DNA of 64,000 nt from Larix kaempferi (GCA_027924585.1 BSBM01001935.1:923167-987166); one strand, 5' to 3'; shown: positions 39,671 through 51,065, numbered from the stretch's first letter. Made by a program: numbers and translations. The notes: generated by a model not told the origin, from the letters alone.

Positions 39671-40740
39671 ATGGCGAGTCACTGGCAAACACAAATCTCT
39701 GAAAAATTCCTCTCCATGGTCTGACACCTTATCAAAGAAATCCATCTTATGTGCAATATTCAGCTGAGCGTTTGAATTTCTATGAAGGAAAAAGGCACTT
39801 TACCTGCTAGCCATTGGGGAAAGGGGAGCTTAGACAGAGACATCTTTACAACTCTCAAAGGGCCGACATATGAGATTCATTTTAGAAGGGTCATCTTTCA
39901 GATGGTTACTACTGTCGGACTCCGCAGGATTTGTGACACTTTCTCATGGACATTATTGCTCTTGTTCCTCATTCCCATGCCACTTGCATCCTTTTGGATG
40001 TTTGTACTTCGGACATCTTAGCTGTTTGAGCCTTCCAAAGATATTTTCTTTGGACATGATCTTTGATTTAGGCTCCTCAATCCATAATGTCCTTTTGTGT
40101 GAGTTAGAAATTTTATTGATTTGATCAAGCCTCACGGACGGAGAGGAGCCTATTTTGGGCTGAGCCTTTTGGAAAACCTTCTTTATTTCACACGTCTTTT
40201 GCTTTTGTCTCATCCATGCTTTAATTGAGGCAAGAATCTTTGGAAAACAGACCCTTGAATATAAGCCATTTTGGCTGTTAAATTTGCAGCATGGAGTCAT
40301 TTCAATACCCTATGTCCTCGAGATGCGCTACTTTCCATGGGTCCAACTTTAACAACCTTCTTAAGATGCCTTTAAGTGTGAGAGTGGGTGGAGCCCAAAG
40401 ATAGTAGTGAATATGGTCATCGGTCTCTGTTATTTAAACAGGATTAGTGTGACTCGCAGAGTAGGCCTATCCTTCCTTCTGAACATTTCAGCGAGAGCAC
40501 AACAGACATAATTTATTCGAGCATAGTTCCGGACTCATGGGTTGCGAGATTTCTTTGAGATGACCTATCCTCGACGAGAAACTCAACCATAAGGGCTTTC
40601 AGAAAACAAACTTGTTGCAAAGGTTCAAATGATAATGGAAGAAACATAATGGTCGAAAAAATAAAGCAAATAAAGGGTAAAGAAACAATAAAAGAAAACT
40701 TTATTTATGTACACAAAAGTCTCAGCGAGACTATTCAAAG
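39671..40740 (-). other. Region between Tat pol and 3' LTR
   Basis: About 1.07 kb downstream of integrase on the minus strand. The end of the pol frame (TYKLTNLKG, typical of the post-integrase C-terminus) lies near 40,790-40,760. A 115-codon open stretch at 39,953-40,300 contains the Cys/His-bearing segment CPKYKHPKGCKWHGNE. A further short frame (MDFFDKVSDHGEEFF) runs up to the LTR boundary. It may be the remnant of an additional ORF, as some Tat elements have downstream of pol. No clear polypurine tract adjoins the LTR start at 39,670, which is odd. Confidence 0.45.
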
Positions 40741-41987
40741 TATTATTTCAGGGCGAGACCATTGAGAGGAAGGGTTACTTCTTCTCCCCTTGAGATTTGT
40801 CAGTTTATAAGTAGATGGGCCTAATTTTGCCGAAATTTGGTACGGGCCCTACCCATAGATGTTGGGAATTTCGTATGCATTCCTTTACCTTCATGATTAT
40901 GGTTCCATTTCAGGACTAAGTCCCCAACTTCAAAACTTCATTTTACTGGACTTTCTCTTGTCGAACCATCTCTTAACTATGTCTTGGTGTTGATGGAATC
41001 GATCTTTAGCTTTCTGTCGGGCTTCTTCAAGTTGAAGCAGGATATTGATCCTGGATTGTAAGGCTTGGCTACCAGAACCCCGAGAGGCTTGGGATAACTG
41101 TAAGGATGGGAGCAAGATGTTTGGGGAAAGGATGGCTTCCTTTCCATAGACAAGAGTAAAAGGGGAAACCCCTAAAGCATTCTTCGGGGTCACCCTATCT
41201 TCCCATAAGGCATTTGGGAGAGCTACATGCCAACTTGTCTGGTTTTCTATCACAGGTCTTCTTAGAATTCGAATCAGATTCTTGCTTGAGGATTCAGCTA
41301 ATCCGTTCCCTTGAGGATAATAATTGGATGAATAATGCAACTTAATTCCCCATTCATAAAACAAATTCATTTATCTTGCAAAGACGAAAAATAAGTAGCA
41401 TTATCAAAAACAAGGGAAATTGGAACCCCAAACCTGGTTATGATGTTCTCTTTCAAGAAGCTGGTGACCGTGTCTTCATTGATCTTGCGCAAAGGGATGG
41501 CCTCCGTCCATCTAGTGAAGTAGTCAGTAGCCGTCAGGATGTATCGATGTTGCTAACAAAGAATTTGGTTTTTATCTCTCCGATAACATCTATACCCCAC
41601 TGCTCAAAAGGCTCAGAGATAATAACTGGCTACAAGGGCCCTGCTGCCTTAGGTAAATTTCCCCCGGCACTTCTTTGACATACATCACAGTTTCGTGCAT
41701 ACGTGTGGGCATCTCGGAACAGAGTGGGCCAATAATATCCAACTCTTAGTAGCTTGTGTGCTGTTGTCTCTCCTGAATAATGTCCACCTGCGGGGGCCAT
41801 CATGCAATTCTTTAACAACCTTACTTGCATCTTCCTTTTCTAGACATCTCAGGAAAACTCCATCATAATTCTTCCTGAAAAGTATCCCATCAATGATTTG
41901 ATAGGGTGCTGATTTCAAACGGAGTGCCCTCCTTTGTTTAGAGTTCCAGTGCCTAGGTAGATATCCCTGCTGTAAATAGTGCACCAA
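40741..41987 (-). pseudogene. Tat integrase (broken)
   Basis: C-terminal part of the gypsy pol polyprotein, which inserts the cDNA into host DNA. An N-terminal HHCC zinc-binding region is visible (LHDG in one frame near 41,815, GGHYSG in the next, then CDVCQR near 41,670). The first catalytic Asp lies in EQWGIDVIGEI near 41,600. The second lies in the FDNA segment near 41,420. The catalytic Glu lies in GNGLAESS at about 41,295. A C-terminal segment follows to about 40,930 (RFHQHQDIVKRWFDKRKS) and TYKLTNLKG in a shifted frame. At least three frameshifts split it (near 41,800, between 41,600 and 41,400, and near 40,930), so no full integrase is made. No chromodomain is apparent, in keeping with Tat elements. 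Confidence 0.85.
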
Positions 41988-42052
41988 GATCTCTATACCA
42001 TGACTGGGGAGTCAAGAAGATGGGACATACTTCAACCGAATTTAGCTTAGCT

Positions 42053-42622
42053 TCATTCTTCCAATGTTGTTTCTTCATCAGTCGAGTTTTCGGCAAGTAA
42101 TTTGCACAGGCCTTGTCCTTTGTTGATCGTGGCTGGTTTAAATTCTAAATCATATTCCTGAAGAGCTGTGACCCAGTTCCCTCTCCTTTCTCCTAGTTCC
42201 TTTTGAATGAAAAGGGATCTAACAGCTGGGTGGGGAACTATGACTTTAGTTCTGTTCTTAAGGATATATGGCCTGAACTGTTTGACTGCTTTGAAGACCG
42301 CATATGCATGCTTGTCAACCATGGGATAATTCAGCTCAGCCCCTTGCAGACTAGTGCTCATAAATGAAATTGGGTATTCGTCTCCCAGCTCCACCTTTTG
42401 CGTGAGTACAGCTGTGAGGGAGTCATCCGAAGCAAAGGTATACATGATAAAATCTTTATCAAAATATGGGCTTCTTAAGGAAGGAGCCTTAGCTATAGCT
42501 GCCTTGATATCTCTAAATGCGTCCTTTTCCCAAGTCTGTCCACTTGAACTGGATGCTTTGTTTAACCATTTGTTGCAACGGTTTAACAATTTGTGCGAAA
42601 TATGGAACAAATATGCGGACAA
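42053..42622 (-). pseudogene. Tat gypsy-type RNase H and connection to integrase
   Basis: A 190-codon open stretch following RT. TWEKDAFRDIKAAIAKAP marks the RT thumb/RNase H connection. FASDDSLTAVLTQ contains the first Asp region, and the SLQGAELNYPMVDKHAYAVFKAVKQF segment is the usual gypsy RNase H core. LQEYDLEFKP and the segment around KGQGLCKLLAENSTD close the domain. This is the ordinary RNase H of Ty3/gypsy elements, which degrades the RNA strand during reverse transcription. It is open internally but separated from RT by stops and a frameshift near 42,650-42,720. Confidence 0.85.
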
Positions 42623-42679
42623 AATTGATGGTGCCCATAAAAGACTGCATAGATTTCTTGTTGTAAGGCATTGGAATCT

Positions 42680-43625
42680 TATTAATAGCTTGGACTCTTT
42701 CTTGATTCTATTGACACTCCCCTTTTAGAAATGATATGACCCAAGAGCTTACCTTCGGGAACTGCAAACACACTCTTCTTGGGATTCAAAGAAATACCCA
42801 TATTTTTTACAGTGATAAAAAAATATGCTTTAGATGAACAACATGATCTTCCCCTTTTCTTTGAAAAGACTGTTACATCATCTAAGTATACAACAACACA
42901 TTGCCCACCCAATCCTCGGAAGGCGATATCCATTGCTCTTTGGAACGTAGCCCCTACGTTTATCAGACCAAATGGCATCCTTCTGTATGCGAAAGTTCCC
43001 CACTTAGTTCAGAAAGTAGTCTTGAGGCAATCTTCTTCGGCTAATAATACTTGATTGTAGCCAGAGAAACCATCGAGAAGAGAAAACAGCTCAGATCCTG
43101 ACACCATTTGAAGGATTTGTTCCATTGAAGGGATGGGGTAGTTGTCTTTATCCGAAGCTTTGTTTAAATTTCTGAAAATCTACACATAGCCTTATCTCCC
43201 CTGACTTCCTTTCTTACGGGAACCAAGTTTGCAACCCACTTAGAATGCCGGACCTTAAAAATTATCTTAGCGTCCAGGAGCTTCTTTAATTCCTTTTGAA
43301 TCAGACGATTCTAGAGTAGGATGCATCCTTCTTAATTGCTGCTGAAATGGCTTGACACCCGCTTTCATTGGTAATAAACATGCTGAATAATGCAGACGTC
43401 ATATGTCTTGAGATCTTCATAGGTCCATGAAAAAACATCCTTGTATTGTTTAAACAATTTGATGAACCTATCCCTTTCTCCTGGTGAACAACATTTGCCA
43501 AGGTTGACAAATTTTGGTTCTGCCTCAGTACCCAAATTAACTAACTCATGTTGCATTGATGAGCTGTTAGTTTTGGTATTTAGCTGGCCTTTTGAACTTA
43601 TTTTGAATATCGAACAGCATTTCAA
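42680..43625 (-). pseudogene. Tat reverse transcriptase (broken)
   Basis: The N-terminal segment (FIKLFKQYKDVFSWTYEDLKTYD, 43,625-43,365) is the conserved lead-in to gypsy RT. The palm motifs MPFGLINVGATFQRAMD (42,978) and VVYLDDVTVFSKK with the catalytic YLDD near 42,888 are intact. GHIISKRGVSIE follows, as expected near the thumb. Fingers-region similarity between 43,360 and 43,000 is spread over several frames with stops, and there is a further frame change near 42,850. The catalytic motif survives but the enzyme cannot be translated in one piece. Confidence 0.87.
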
Positions 43626-43662
43626 GGGACCTTACCCCCTTGGGAATGAAATTTCCTTTCTC

Positions 43663-44483
43663 CTAATCCTTCTTCTTCAAATCAACATCATGCTCTTCTT
43701 CATCTATCGCAGCTCCTTGGAAGCTGTCTTCGTTTGTTAGAATGTTGATAATTTGTTCGTCATCGTCGAAGACTCTGAAGTTTGTGATGTTATCGGGAAC
43801 GGAAGGCCTGAAAATCAATTCAATTGAGCATTTGTTATTTGACGGTACCAATCTAGAAGCAGATGTTGCTAACAAATCAGCTGCAGAATTTTGCAATCTA
43901 GGAATAGATTTTATATTGAAAAGCGTCAAAATGCATAATTAAATCCCATACCTCAGCGTGATAGCCCTTCAAATGAGGTGAGAGACAATGAATGGTGTCC
44001 CTTACCTATCTTACAACTATCTCGGAGTCACCAAAGACCTTGAGGTACTTAACATTTAAGCCAATGGCCTTCTTTAATCCATGTACCAAAGCTTCATATT
44101 CAACGATGTTGTTAGTACAATCGAATTCTAATCTACAAAGACAAAAAATACTTGTTTCTTTTTGGATCCATTCGAACACAATCGGCTCCAGATCCTTCCA
44201 GAGTCTTAGAACCATCAAAGTATAATGTCCAAAAAAATTCTTTAGATTCAACTAAGTTAGTCTCTCTGTGATCTACATCAGTAACTAAACTAACTATGTT
44301 TACAATCAACATCATCAGTCCGAGAGAAATGAAGGAGATCGGACTGTTTATCTGATTCATGGCTAATGGCTTCAGACTGATAATTACCCCCGGATCCATT
44401 TCTAAGAAATAATTCCCCAGAACTGAGGATGAGAAAGCTATAGCCTCATTTTTTTCTTCCAACTGAGTTACGTTTTGCTTCAT
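43663..44483 (-). pseudogene. Additional (archaeal-type) RNase H domain upstream of RT
   Basis: A second RNase H-fold domain lies between protease and RT. Signature residues are Asp in LYFDGSKTLEGSGA (near 44,215), Glu in NNIVEYEALVHGL (near 44,110), Asp in KYLKVFGDSEIVV (near 44,030) and the late Asp in NSAADLLATSAS (near 43,878). Extra RNase H domains of this kind are known from Tat-lineage gypsy elements; I assign the archaeal type from the FDGS/VEYEAL/GDSE pattern, not from a search. Two frameshifts (near 44,150 and 43,930) and a stop at about 44,003 break it. An acidic linker (FRVFDDDEQIINILTNED) leads towards RT. Confidence 0.78.
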
Positions 44484-44489
44484 ATGAGG

Positions 44490-45317
44490 TTCTCTCAGGA
44501 CTTTAATCTGATTCTTCCTATTCTAATAAGGCAACCACAGATGAGACCAATCAGTAGCAAAGTAGCCACTCAGCTTGGTAGACCAGTCCCTACTTAAAAT
44601 CAGCCCATAGGATTCAGGAATATCGACCACCATTATGTCAATGAACTGATAGACTCTAGGGTCCAGCTGATAATCTAATGAGGACGTCTTTCATCTCCCC
44701 AATTACTTTGACAGCAGTCCTATCTAATTGGATAATTTGGGCTGGAGATGGCACAGGATGCCTGTTAATTTTTTTTACAAATGGACAGTGGCATGACATT
44801 TGAAGATGCCCAGAATCTACCAAACAGTTGTGAACATTGTGATTGAAAATTTCAAAAGTTAATAGGAAAGGCAATGTTTGAGATTTAGATTTACCACCGA
44901 TGCTAGCTTCATTAATTTCGGGATCATCTTGAGAGTCCATTAATGGGAGTGTTGGTTTGGGGTTGTAGAACATGCAGCAGTTTGTCTCGTTGATGGGGAA
45001 AGCTGCACACTGTCAAATTCGTTCCCAATTCGAGCTGGCTGATCTGTTTTGCTCGTTGTGACCTTAGGTGGCTGAACTATGGTGTCAGCATTTGGCTGCT
45101 TGGTCGCTGTTTGGCTAACTTTGGGCTGTGGTGGGATAATTGTTATATGCCTCCTAGGTGGTTCTTTTGAAACTTTAGGCTTATGAGGAGCCGTGCTTGG
45201 CACAGGATCCGCAATAGGACCTTTTCTACGAGTAGCAACGTTTACAGTAGAGGGAGAGCTTTCTATGGGATCCTCTTCCACGAATTCAGTCATAGGTATC
45301 CAATCCCATAGCACCAT
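44490..45317 (-). pseudogene. Tat aspartic protease and Pro/Thr-rich linker
   Basis: The linker at 45,317-44,940 is rich in Pro, Thr and Lys (KPKVSKEPPRRHITIIPPQP). The protease region follows in another frame: FEIFNHNVHNCLVDSGHLQM carries the active-site DSG near 44,817, and VKVIGEMKDVLIRL forms the later strand. Then come VYQFIDIMVVDIP and SYGLILSRDWSTKL after a frameshift near 44,660. This is the retropepsin-like enzyme that cleaves the polyprotein. Frame changes near 44,950 and 44,660 inactivate it. Confidence 0.75.
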
Positions 45318-45400
45318 AGTAGTGTCCGGGGTTGGTTCCTCTAACTCAGGGCTCGATTCCTCTGGAGAATCATCTTGGTCTGAGCATCTTGGTCTGAGAT

Positions 45401-46798
45401 CTATGAATCTAGCATTTGGTTCATGACTAAGCTCATGGAATTAATCCATTGTGGGCAGCTCTTTTCCGAATGCGGTTCTTGATGAAAAGTGCAGACATTT
45501 TCCATCCCGATTTCATTCAAGTTTAAGACAGGAGAAGTATTCATTAGTGGATGAGTTTGATCACCGTCTTCCCTCCTTTTATAAAATGGCTTGAAAGGTT
45601 TCCTAGATGTACTAGCAGCCTTGCCTTTCTTGAGGTCTACAATTTTATTAGATAATTTATGCATCATCTTGACTACATTTTCCATGTCTGTAGATGGCTC
45701 TTCTTTACCTCTAGTGAGCAGCAAGGTCTTTTTACTGGCTGCTGGTTTTGGTTCTGCATCTAAGGCATGTTTAGCAATGCTATCATCTTCTTCTTCTACC
45801 TTTCTAGCTTCTTCGAAGTTCTCTATCAGGGTAGTTTTCTTGGACCTTTTTACGATCATTTCTATGGGTCCTTCAAGAGCTGTTGTATAGTATTCAATCA
45901 AAGATTCCTCTGCTGGTTTATTAGCTTCACTGAAATTATTTAAAAGCGTTGTGAATCTTTGATTAAAATCTTGAACCTTTTATTTCTTTTCCATTCTCAT
46001 GGATAAGAGTTCTTTCATAAGCATAGCCACAGTCTTTTGGTTTCCGTATTTCTTTAAAAAGCAGTTTTGAATTCGTCCCAACTAGAGATCGAGCTGGGTT
46101 GTAGGCTAAAATACCAGGACGATACTTTTGGCTCGAATGTATATGCAAACAGCCTGCAGACTACATCTTCATGTTGTACATTCAAAAGGTTCAGAGCTAA
46201 GTAGAAACTTTTGAGATGGTCTTCTGCTGAAATGGCTTTCCCTAGATCGAACTTAGGTAAGACCTTTTCTGGATTTTTCGGAAGATTATGGAATGGCCCA
46301 GCTAGATTCAGTGCTCCCCTTGCTCTCCAAGCAGGCACAGCCATGTTTGGATGTGGAGAACCGGGCGGAGAATTGTAAGGTGAATTCTGGGGAGTACTCT
46401 TGGGAGTGATAAGCTCTTCTGAAATATTTTCTGAGTTTTCAAGATCCGCCTTGTTTAGAGGGTCTGAAATTTCTTCTAAAGTTAAATTCACAAGTTCTTC
46501 AAAACTTTGAACAAGAATCGAATCTCAGGTATATTGTGGCTCTTTTCTAGGGGTAGTTTTCCTAGGGAGAAAATTTACAGCGTTTAAACCGCCTAGTTGT
46601 CTAACGTAGGATCGCATATGCCTTCTCAAATCCTCTATTTCTGTGAGAGGGACAGTGTATAAAGCTTCTTGAGGCTCAGGATAAAAAATGAGGCGTTCTT
46701 GATTTAATAATTCAAGATCTGGGCTGTTCGAAATGCTTTTCTTCAAGCGGGTTTTCAGTGACATTTATGACAGTGGGAGATTTTCCTCTATCAGCCAT
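45401..46798 (-). pseudogene. Tat Gag (broken)
   Basis: Capsid/nucleocapsid precursor. The first ATG after the leader is at 46,798 (MADRGKSPTVINV); the downstream frame MSLKTRLKKSISNSP starts at 46,764, so a frameshift near the start is likely. A premature TGA follows at about 46,527. The retrotransposon Gag core is clear at 46,290-46,060 (KFDLGKAISAEDHLKSFYLA, SSWYFSLQPSSISSWDEFKT). It continues after a frameshift as FLKKYGNQKT and FNQRFTTLLNNF. The C-terminal part (45,901-45,401) is Lys/Glu-rich and ends in a Cys/His cluster, CTFHQEPHSEKSC, in place of a classical CCHC knuckle. Confidence 0.8.
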
Positions 46799-46831
46799 AC
46801 ACTTTCAGGCCCTCCTTCTAGTGCCAAAAAC
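46799..46831 (-). other. Leader and primer-binding-type sequence of the Tat element
   Basis: On the minus strand the LTR end GCAACAACA is followed directly by GTTTTTGGCACTAGAAGG and a short leader up to the Gag ATG at 46,798. The TGGCACTAGAAGG segment is in the right place for a tRNA primer-binding site (TGG complements the CCA end of a tRNA). I cannot name the tRNA. Confidence 0.6.
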
Positions 46832-47437
46832 TGTTGTTGCCTCAGATATCGCAGCATCAATCAGAAAGGGATTCTCCCCAATAGATTATCCCAATTAGAT
46901 TATCTACCATTTGATATAGGGAATCCGTCCGGTTAGCGGTTCCGAAAACCGTGGATTTGGAGTTTTATTCCAATTATACCAGTTATGGCCCGATCCAACA
47001 TTTTTTTGATTTTATGTTTTATAATGATATGCAAGTGCCTAGTCTAAATTTAATCTAAATGCAAAACTGGAAACAGATCTAAGTCTAAAACTGAAATACA
47101 TCTAACTATCCCTGCAAAGAGAAAATTTAAAACATGAGCAATGAGTTGCAGGAGTTATCTAAAGAATTAACAAATAGCCATTAAATATGAAAGAGAAAGC
47201 TACAGCAAAGATAAAGATATCAGAAGATAGCTTCTGATTTCATATATAACACATTCATTGCTCATGAAACAGAGAAATCGTTTGCACAGAAAGGAGTAAA
47301 ATCATTAATTACAAAGAAATAATTCAGACAGCAAGAAAGATCTCACATTAAAGTATGGAAGTCACCAGAATAATCCAATATACATCCATTCTTCATTCCC
47401 ATGCAAAACGTCCATCTCCAGGCTTTTATTAGAAAAC

Positions 47438-47443
47438 TTTATT
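47438..47443 (-). terminator. Polyadenylation signal of the Tat LTR
   Basis: AATAAA on the minus strand, followed by a second overlapping AATAAA-like hexamer about 15 bp downstream (47,424-47,430). It lies about 85 bp downstream of the TATA box, as expected for the R region. The left LTR lacks this region. Confidence 0.55.
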
Positions 47444-47525
47444 TTCTTAGAACATATACAAGATAGCTCGTACAGGTCTGAAAATAATTCCCTGCCAAAA
47501 GTCCTGTTCATTCCTTCCTAACTTC

Positions 47526-47533
47526 TATTTATA
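47526..47533 (-). promoter_or_regulatory. TATA box of the Tat LTR
   Basis: TATAAATA on the minus strand, preceded by 'gggcatttttgtaat' and followed by 'gaagttaggaaggaatg'. It lies about 0.7 kb from the LTR's 3' end with polyadenylation signals just downstream, which fits a U3/R boundary near 47,500. Confidence 0.6.
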
Positions 47534-47657
47534 ATTACAAAAATGCCCTTTGGGCTGCCACCTGGCCTTTTACACTTGTCATCTACAGAAATTTTCTTCT
47601 ATAACAGACAGAATGTGACTTCCTTTTTCATTACAGAAATTATTATAAAAGAAAATG

Positions 47658-47671
47658 GGGACAGCTGTCCC
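47658..47671. other. 14-bp perfect palindrome at the LTR breakpoint position
   Basis: GGGACAGCTGTCCC in the intact LTR. Homology with the left LTR stops in the middle of this palindrome: the left copy retains only the TCCC side, next to satellite. Confidence 0.7.
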
Positions 47672-47745
47672 ATAGCTCCATGTTTTACATATTTTGAGAG
47701 CTCAAGATACAAAATATCAGAAATAATGCTATGAAATCAGTGATT

Positions 47746-50700
47746 TCACTCCTGTGCGTGTGCTTCTACTTGAAGAGGGTCGTTCAAACCAACTGTTCCT
47801 GCCGCTGCTGCTTGGGAAGAATGAATTGAGCTCACTGTTGCTGCTAAAGTGGTTTAGGAAGAAGGAGTTGAGCCCACTGTTATTTCTGTTGCTGCAGGGA
47901 GAGAGGAAAACGAGCTAGCTGCTACAGCTGTTGTTTTTGCTTTTTTCTCCATGTCTGCAATATAACTATACCAAATTCTAGTGTCCCTTATGACTACGTT
48001 TGCGGAAGCAGGGAGAAATATTTTCTTAGAAGTCACATTTTTTCTAAGCTCTGCTCCAATGCCTTGAATTTCCATTACTGCAGCTTGATGCACTTCTTTA
48101 AGTATATGGCTTTGGATTGACGACATTCCAATATAATGTTGGAGGTCATCAATTGCTAGGAAATCAATTTTCTTCACATATTCAGTTTGGATGCCTAGCT
48201 CTTCCTTCAGCTCAGCCAAGCATTGTTCTTAACCCGGGAAGTCATCAAGGGATTGCGGGAAACTCAACTTGCACCTGTCATGCACTACCTGGATTCTTTG
48301 ATATAGACCACTTATCCTATCCATTGTCCCTTGTACACTGGCCATTAGCTTACTTCCACAGTTTCTGCAGAAGTCCAAAAGGGCTATGTCTTCATTAAAA
48401 CCTTCCACAGACTTGAATGGGAGATGTGTGGGGAAATCCACCTTTCCTTCTCGCCATTCTATCTGGCTCAGGATATTTGCTTTAACTCGAGTATGCTTAG
48501 CTTTAAGCCTATGGGCCTCTGTATTAACTTCTTTTAGTCTGACCACCATGGCCTTGAGCTTGCTAACTTCATTAGTGATTAGCTCCTGAGTGTCATATAT
48601 TTGCTTCAGGATGCTGCAGGACAGCTCATGGAAGGGAGACATGTCCATCGTTCTGCTCTCAGCTTGCTCTAATTGCTCAGCTAATGCCAGCTTGTCTGCT
48701 TCTAGCTGGGACACTCTAGCTCCTGCATCGTTCTTTTCTACTTCCACGATCATCATCAAGACTGATAGTTGTTCCTTTTCTTCCTCCAGCTGGTTATACT
48801 TGTCTGATAGATCTTTATGCTTGACAGATAGGTGATTATACTTGTTCACCACAAGATCCCTGTAGGCTTGCTCATTAGCCACAATATGTTGTAGCATATG
48901 AGCTCTCCTCTTTGTCGATTCATTCTCTCTGACTATATCACTTACATTGTCCAGTGATGCTTTTGCTATCTCTACAACTGCGGATGCCATAGCTAAGGGA
49001 TCCTTATTTGTATTCCGCATTATAGTGATCTCCCGGTGGGTAATGATATCCTCCTGGAAGAGTCTTTTGATCCTCTCTTCTGATTTAAGTACCATTTCTT
49101 TCCTTTTCTTATCATAGACAAATTCATCCCACCTGGACACCGTATGTTCTTCTGATGGAGTGTACGGGACAATTGGGAGGTCCATAATGTCTATTTCTAC
49201 TTCCGTTGGTGGGGTCTGGATTACCTGAGCTTGATCTATTCCCACATTTTGGGTACCAGAGCCACCTGCCTGTGCTGCGTCTGCCTCCACATTTTGAGTG
49301 CCGGAGACACTTGTTTGAGGTATGTCAATTTCCATGTCCTGTGCACCGGAGCCACCTGCCTAGGCATCTTCACCTGCTTTAAGCTCTTCTTCTGCTTTCT
49401 GCCCTACCTCAGCTCGTTTCCCTTTCTCTTCTTCCTCAGATTTCTGCTGTCTTTCATCTTCAGCCTCCTTTTGTTGTTGGGCTTCCTCAGCTTCTTTCCG
49501 TAGCCTCTCACTTTCTACTTCTTGCTGCAATTTGACAACTTCAGCCTCTTGCAGCAACCTCGCTTCCTCAGCTTCCTACTGTGCCCTTGCTTCCTCTCTC
49601 AACCTTTGTTCTTCTTTGGCTCGGGAATCCTTGGCTTCTTTCTCCTTTTGTTGGCTAGTTTCCTAAGTCTTGGTAGAGCTAGAACTTGCTCCACTGCCTT
49701 GGCGAAAGGTTCGCAGCTCAGCCATGTTGCTGATGCCTCTGAATACTTCCTCCTCGGCATCATGATAGTGAGCATACTCAAAATGAGCATAAATCTCTTT
49801 ACAATGCTCGGCCACTTTTCCCTTCCTTTCATTCCTATGGAAGATCACCTTGCCGAAGTGGAAGGCTTTCAGTTCCTGAACAAACTCCTCGACTGAGGAA
49901 ACCCCTGAGAATTTGTAAGCCCCTATATAGAAAGGTAGAGGGGGAAAAGAAGCCTTATGCTGTTTGTTGAGCATTGCTCCAATTCCATCCAGGAAGATTT
50001 GTCTTACTGCCTCCTTAAGGACCACATAATCTGTAGCATATCTTGAAAAATATATGGAGCTTTAGTCCCTCCAAACATTCTGAGATAGGTGCCTTGCTCT
50101 GAGAAATAAAAATCTCCATAATTTTCAAGGACTTCCATGGCATTTTTCGATAGGCAGTTGGGCTCTTCCTTGAATAGCTGCTCATATAGGGGCATGATGA
50201 ACCCCTCACAGATGAGCTTATAGCTGGGTTTGTAATTCTGAGCCCACAACATCCTGAAAGTGGTATAAACTGGGGTGTTGGCCTTATCCCATGTGCAGCC
50301 CAATTTGGGAAATGATAACTTGGCCAAAACACAATCAATAAGATATGAGGACATGAAAAATTCTGCCCTCTTTAAGGCCAGTCCTTCCCTTGCAGCAACT
50401 ACCATTGAGGCCAAACTGTCTGATAGGAGAGTGGCCCAGTCAAACACAGTTCCTTTAAATGCCATGAAATGGATGATAGGGACCCACTGAATCTTGTACA
50501 CGGTGCCATCGGGCATGCCGAAGATTCTGCAAAACATCAAGGCGATCAACCTGAAAGGAGGTCTCAGATTCTGGACGTCGTATTCGTCATTACCTTTCTT
50601 TCTCAAATGCTTGCCTATGACTAGTAGTTTTTTGGCCATTTCAATGTTGTTCATTTGGCCCAGCCATTCATCAGTCAGAGATTGCTAGGGGAGGGGAAAT

Positions 50701-51065
50701 TTATAGGCTGCGGCAAGATATGCAGGGTGAAATTAGGCGATGGTTGTTTTCCCGCTGTCATTTATTACTCTTCCCTCCGCATCAATGTGTTGGAGTATCC
50801 ATCCAATTACTTCAGAACATGGGAATAGTTCAGGGAGGGTAGAAGCCCTGGCTATGCCTGAAGTTCTGATATTGAGATAAATCTGCTCCTCTTCTAGCAA
50901 CATATCCGGGATATTTTGGTCTCAGATCATCCTCTAGATGTCACCCTAGCGTATTTCTGGAGGAACACCGATGGTGCACCTAGTATCCTGGAGTGTGGTC
51001 TCAGTTTTAGGTGGTGTAGGATGTTTTTCTATCATTTTAGCCTTCTTCCTAGCACCTTTTGGCAT
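47746..51065 (-). pseudogene. U3-borne coiled-coil ORF of unknown function (right LTR copy)
   Basis: Second copy of the ~1,100-codon frame, starting at the ATG at 51,065 (MPKGARKKAK) and ending at the TGA at 47,746-47,748. It lacks the early stop seen in the left copy but has its own stops near 50,950, 50,725, 49,590, 49,360 and 48,230. It also has a one-base deletion near 50,045 (in the run after APYIF). The longest open pieces are 50,654-50,004 (globular part) and 49,335-48,229 (368 codons of coiled coil). Both LTR copies share a TAG after GASSSSTKT (near 49,660 here, 35,960 in the left copy), so the frame was already split there when the element inserted, or it is two ORFs. Function unknown; the long heptad-like segments suggest an oligomerising protein. 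Confidence 0.7.

Noticed and set aside
37820-39767. Several short open frames on both strands in proximal U3 (also 51,521-53,310)
   Set aside because: They do not stay open in both LTR copies, have no recognisable domains, and overlap palindromic repeats.
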